Of a DNA stretch of 64,000 nucleotides, positions 61,827 through 64,000 are shown in pieces; the first letter of the stretch is position 1; the number at the start of each line of letters is the position of its first letter. The notes under the pieces were generated by a model that saw only the letters and a list, made by a program, of their open reading frames with translations, was not told where the DNA came from and ran no database searches. Origin of the DNA: Marinicella marina (GTDB lineage Bacteria; Pseudomonadota; Gammaproteobacteria; Xanthomonadales; Marinicellaceae); NCBI RefSeq assembly GCF_030065545.1, contig NZ_JASJNC010000002.1, positions 248,001 to 312,000 on the forward strand, given 5' to 3'. The position numbers and the translations under genes were made by a program.

Positions 61827-62957
61827 AATAAAGCCAACATAGAGATACTTCTGGGCTTGTTGATTTGCTTGTTGATGCCATGTGCTCATGCTGACCTCGA
61901 TTTCAATACAGTTTGCCTGCAACCGGGGATGAATTCACCCATCCTTGAATGCAATGCACTGGTCAACCTGTACAACATCACTGATGGTGATAATTGGATC
62001 AACAACAGCAATTGGGGCAACGCCGATGTCGACAGTTGGTTTGGGGTTTCTGCTTTTGGGCCCGTTGAAAAATTTGTTTGGTTTTTGGATTTAAACGATA
62101 ATAATTTGAATGGCATCATACCCAGCAACATCGGTGACTTGACTCAGTTGGTGTCATTGAATCTGAGTAACAATGATTTATTCAGTTTCATTCCATCAAG
62201 TATTGGTGATTTGGCTTCATTGGAATTTTTATTACTGGGCAACAATCAATTGACGGGAACAATACCCAATGAACTGTCAAGCTTAACTGCCTTGAGGATT
62301 CTTCAGCTACAAAACAATCAGCTCTCAGGTGAAATCATGCCCTACGTAACGGCAATGACTGATTTGACTGATTTGTGGATTGATGACAATGATTTCGCAG
62401 AAACCATCCCTGCAGAGATAGCACAAATGGTGTCTTTGGAATATTTTTCAGCCCAGAATGTCGGCTTCACTGGATTTTTACCCAATGAAATTACTGAACT
62501 ACAAGCTTTGGAATTTTTATTGTTACCGGGTAATGACCTCAGCGGTAAACTGCCGCATTGCATCGGACGCATGAGTGGTTTGAAACAGCTTGACCTGAGT
62601 AACAATCAGCTCAGTGGCCGCCTACCAGTTTCTTGGGGCGCGCTGAATGGTTTTGAATTCATTGGCCTGACCAACAATCAACTTTCAGGTGAAATACCTG
62701 ATTCTTGGTCACAAATGACGGCACTTTTCGGCTTTTATTTGAACCAAAATCGATTGACTGGCATGGTGCCTGTTGGTTTTGGCAACATGAATGCCATGAA
62801 CCAATTTTACCTCGATGGCAATGACATGTCAGGCAGTGTGATTCCTGCAGCCATCGATGCTTGGTACCAACAAATCCCCAACAGAAGTATTCAATTCCAA
62901 GGCTTCACCGATGAAGTTTTTTATGCTGATTTTGACGGTGATTGTGTGGTTCAGTGA
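61824..62957 (+). CDS. Secreted leucine-rich-repeat protein with C-terminal FDG tail
   Basis: This 377-aa exported protein has a signal peptide (to about residue 23), then a short cap region with NALVNLYNITDGDNWINNS, and about ten LRRs of the plant-like type (L-x-x-L-x-L-x-x-N-x-L-x-G-x-I-P), for example LVSLNLSNNDLFSFIPS near residue 108. The final repeats are followed by a C-terminal segment ending DEVFYADFDGDCVVQ, which contains the window's recurring tail in a variant form. It is probably a surface or secreted binding protein. The convergent lipoprotein gene overlaps its 3' end by 7 bp. Confidence 0.87.
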   Translation: MNKANIEILLGLLICLLMPCAHADLDFNTVCLQPGMNSPILECNALVNLYNITDGDNWINNSNWGNADVDSWFGVSAFGPVEKFVWFLDLNDNNLNGIIPSNIGDLTQLVSLNLSNNDLFSFIPSSIGDLASLEFLLLGNNQLTGTIPNELSSLTALRILQLQNNQLSGEIMPYVTAMTDLTDLWIDDNDFAETIPAEIAQMVSLEYFSAQNVGFTGFLPNEITELQALEFLLLPGNDLSGKLPHCIGRMSGLKQLDLSNNQLSGRLPVSWGALNGFEFIGLTNNQLSGEIPDSWSQMTALFGFYLNQNRLTGMVPVGFGNMNAMNQFYLDGNDMSGSVIPAAIDAWYQQIPNRSIQFQGFTDEVFYADFDGDCVVQ

Positions 62958-63733
62958 GCGCTTGGAAAACCCAGTAATAGGTCCACCAATGGTTGATCTG
63001 TAGACCATGAGCTGGAGTGGTTTTTCCACAGAATCTGTCCGCTGCCGCGATGAATCCAAAAAGCACTGGCTTGCCGCTGACTGCTCAGGTCTAAACCCAC
63101 ATGGGCATAATCAGCCTGGCTGGCAATGGCACCTGTCAGCAATAAAGTCCCCAGTTGTTTCATCACGCCCGGTGCTGATTGGTTGATGTGTAGGTAGAAA
63201 ATAGCCGCGTCATCTGGAAGCTGCATGCTTTGAAAATGATAGCCCATTTGCATGCCGCTCAGACTCAATGGGTCGGCTGCATGATGCCGGCGTTGTGCCA
63301 AGTATTTCACCATGATGGTTAAGAATTCTTGGTGTTGTGCTTGTTGTTCTACAGTGACGTTTTGTTGCGCCAACAGGTAAGGCGGGTAAAGCAGCTTTTC
63401 TTGTGCTTGGTCCTGAATATAATGCTCAACTGCAAACTCAGGATCAATTAACAGGCCGCTACTGAGCAGGTATGCGCTGACTGCAGGATAACCATTGTTA
63501 GCCAAAAACTGTTTGGTTTGGAGGAAGGTATCATCCAGTATTCTTTGGTGATAAAAACTATCAAAATCCCAGTACTTCCCGACATCATCGCCCAGATTCA
63601 GGTAATCAATCACTACCACTACTTGATTGATTGGGTAGGTTTCGGGTGCAGGGTGTTGATAGGTAAAACTGCCTTTGGGCTGGCAAGCAGCCAGCCCAAA
63701 ACAACACACCAAGTAAAGCCACACTCTGCTCAT
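62951..63733 (-). CDS. Lipoprotein of unknown function
   Basis: This 260-aa protein has a clear lipoprotein signal (MSRVWLYLVCCFGLAAC) and a mature domain with no motif I recognise. Notable stretches are NQVVVVIDYLNLGDDVGKYW near the N-terminus, a long alpha-helical region around VTVEQQAQHQEFLTIMVKYL, and a C-terminal beta-rich part. Its start overlaps the upstream amidohydrolase stop by ATGA. It overlaps the LRR gene by 7 bp at its 3' end. Confidence 0.7.
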   Translation of the reverse strand: MSRVWLYLVCCFGLAACQPKGSFTYQHPAPETYPINQVVVVIDYLNLGDDVGKYWDFDSFYHQRILDDTFLQTKQFLANNGYPAVSAYLLSSGLLIDPEFAVEHYIQDQAQEKLLYPPYLLAQQNVTVEQQAQHQEFLTIMVKYLAQRRHHAADPLSLSGMQMGYHFQSMQLPDDAAIFYLHINQSAPGVMKQLGTLLLTGAIASQADYAHVGLDLSSQRQASAFWIHRGSGQILWKNHSSSWSTDQPLVDLLLGFPSAH

Positions 63734-64000
63734 TGTTTGTGTACTTTGCCCCCTTTCATCACAAAGTCCACGTCTTGTAATTCTTTGATGTCATCCAACG
63801 GTGAGCCATCGGTGGCAATGATGTCAGCCAATTTACCCACTTCTAATGTGCCTAATTGTGCCGACATACCGATCAAGTCAGCCGCATTGATGGTGGCTGT
63901 GACGATGATTTCATCATTTGGCATGCCTGCCTCACTCATCAGTAACGCTTCATTGGCGTTGGTGCCATGCACTGAAATACCGCTGTCGGTGCCATAAGCA
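63730..64000 (-). CDS. Amidohydrolase family protein, C-terminal part (5' end outside window)
   Basis: The frame is open to the right edge. The visible part has YGTDSGIS with the metal-binding Asp of the amidohydrolase fold, then HGTNANEALLM, ATINAADLIGM and the family's C-terminal ADIIATDGSPLDDI and DVDFVMKGGKVHK segments. It resembles imidazolonepropionase-like secreted amidohydrolases. The substrate is not readable. It is the upstream partner of the lipoprotein gene. Confidence 0.88.
   Translation of the reverse strand, partial: AYGTDSGISVHGTNANEALLMSEAGMPNDEIIVTATINAADLIGMSAQLGTLEVGKLADIIATDGSPLDDIKELQDVDFVMKGGKVHKQ

Overview
The window looks like chromosomal DNA of a free-living, probably marine, Gammaproteobacterium. 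The evidence is the mreBCD-mrdA-rodA-mltB-rlpA-dacA-ybeD-lipB-lipA gene order, a thiamine-riboswitch TonB-receptor operon, Tat and lipoprotein signals, DUF1501/DUF1800 and CSLREA families, and an IPTL-CTERM protein. Moderate G+C and a recurring C-terminal tail on secreted proteins remind me of Marinicella-like or Xanthomonadales-related bacteria. That placement is an impression and was not tested. I see no phage, IS element, CRISPR array or rRNA operon; one tRNA-Leu(CAG) is present.

Layout. 1-5.8 kb: the end of a TonB-dependent receptor, then a 3-hydroxybutyrate-oligomer hydrolase lipoprotein, a 3-hydroxybutyrate dehydrogenase and a GntP permease, which together form a likely uptake and use locus for PHB breakdown products. 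5.8-16 kb: ttcA, a YdcH-like protein, a TraB/TIKI-like protein, a DUF1501/DUF1800 pair facing a double cupredoxin, a MoxR/VWA pair, moaB and a voltage-gated-type ion channel. 16-22.8 kb: a metallo-beta-lactamase-fold enzyme, a GNAT, a PhoX-like protein, hemW-rdgB-rph, and two envelope proteins of unknown role. 23-27.2 kb: a 2-oxoacid dehydrogenase operon (E1 alpha/beta fusion plus E2) divergent from an Lrp-type regulator. 27.2-32.7 kb: an M23 peptidase, a small helical protein, tRNA-Leu, and a TPP-riboswitch operon (TonB receptor, thiamine-binding protein, PnuC-type transporter, kinase) for thiamine salvage.

32.7-45.2 kb: an interrupted gene, a BON protein, a SulP transporter, an M14 carboxypeptidase, an AlaE-like exporter, a CSLREA beta-helix protein, an S9 peptidase, a multicopper oxidase and an IPTL-CTERM protein. 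45.3-56 kb: lipoate synthesis genes and the elongation machinery in one long minus-strand array. 56.1-60.3 kb: gatCAB and a PfkB kinase. 60.4-64 kb: rppH, a GhrA-like reductase, a leucine-rich-repeat secreted protein, an orphan lipoprotein and the end of an amidohydrolase.

The most notable pattern is a shared C-terminal nonapeptide, D-x-x-F-x-x-[GD]-F-[DQ]. It sits at or within about nine residues of the end of five unrelated exported proteins: DUF1501, cupredoxin, multicopper oxidase, CSLREA beta-helix and LRR. It may be an undescribed C-terminal sorting or processing signal. Other points worth following are the riboswitch-controlled Shine-Dalgarno hairpin, a pair of small paralogous helical proteins, and a gene with one in-frame TGA.
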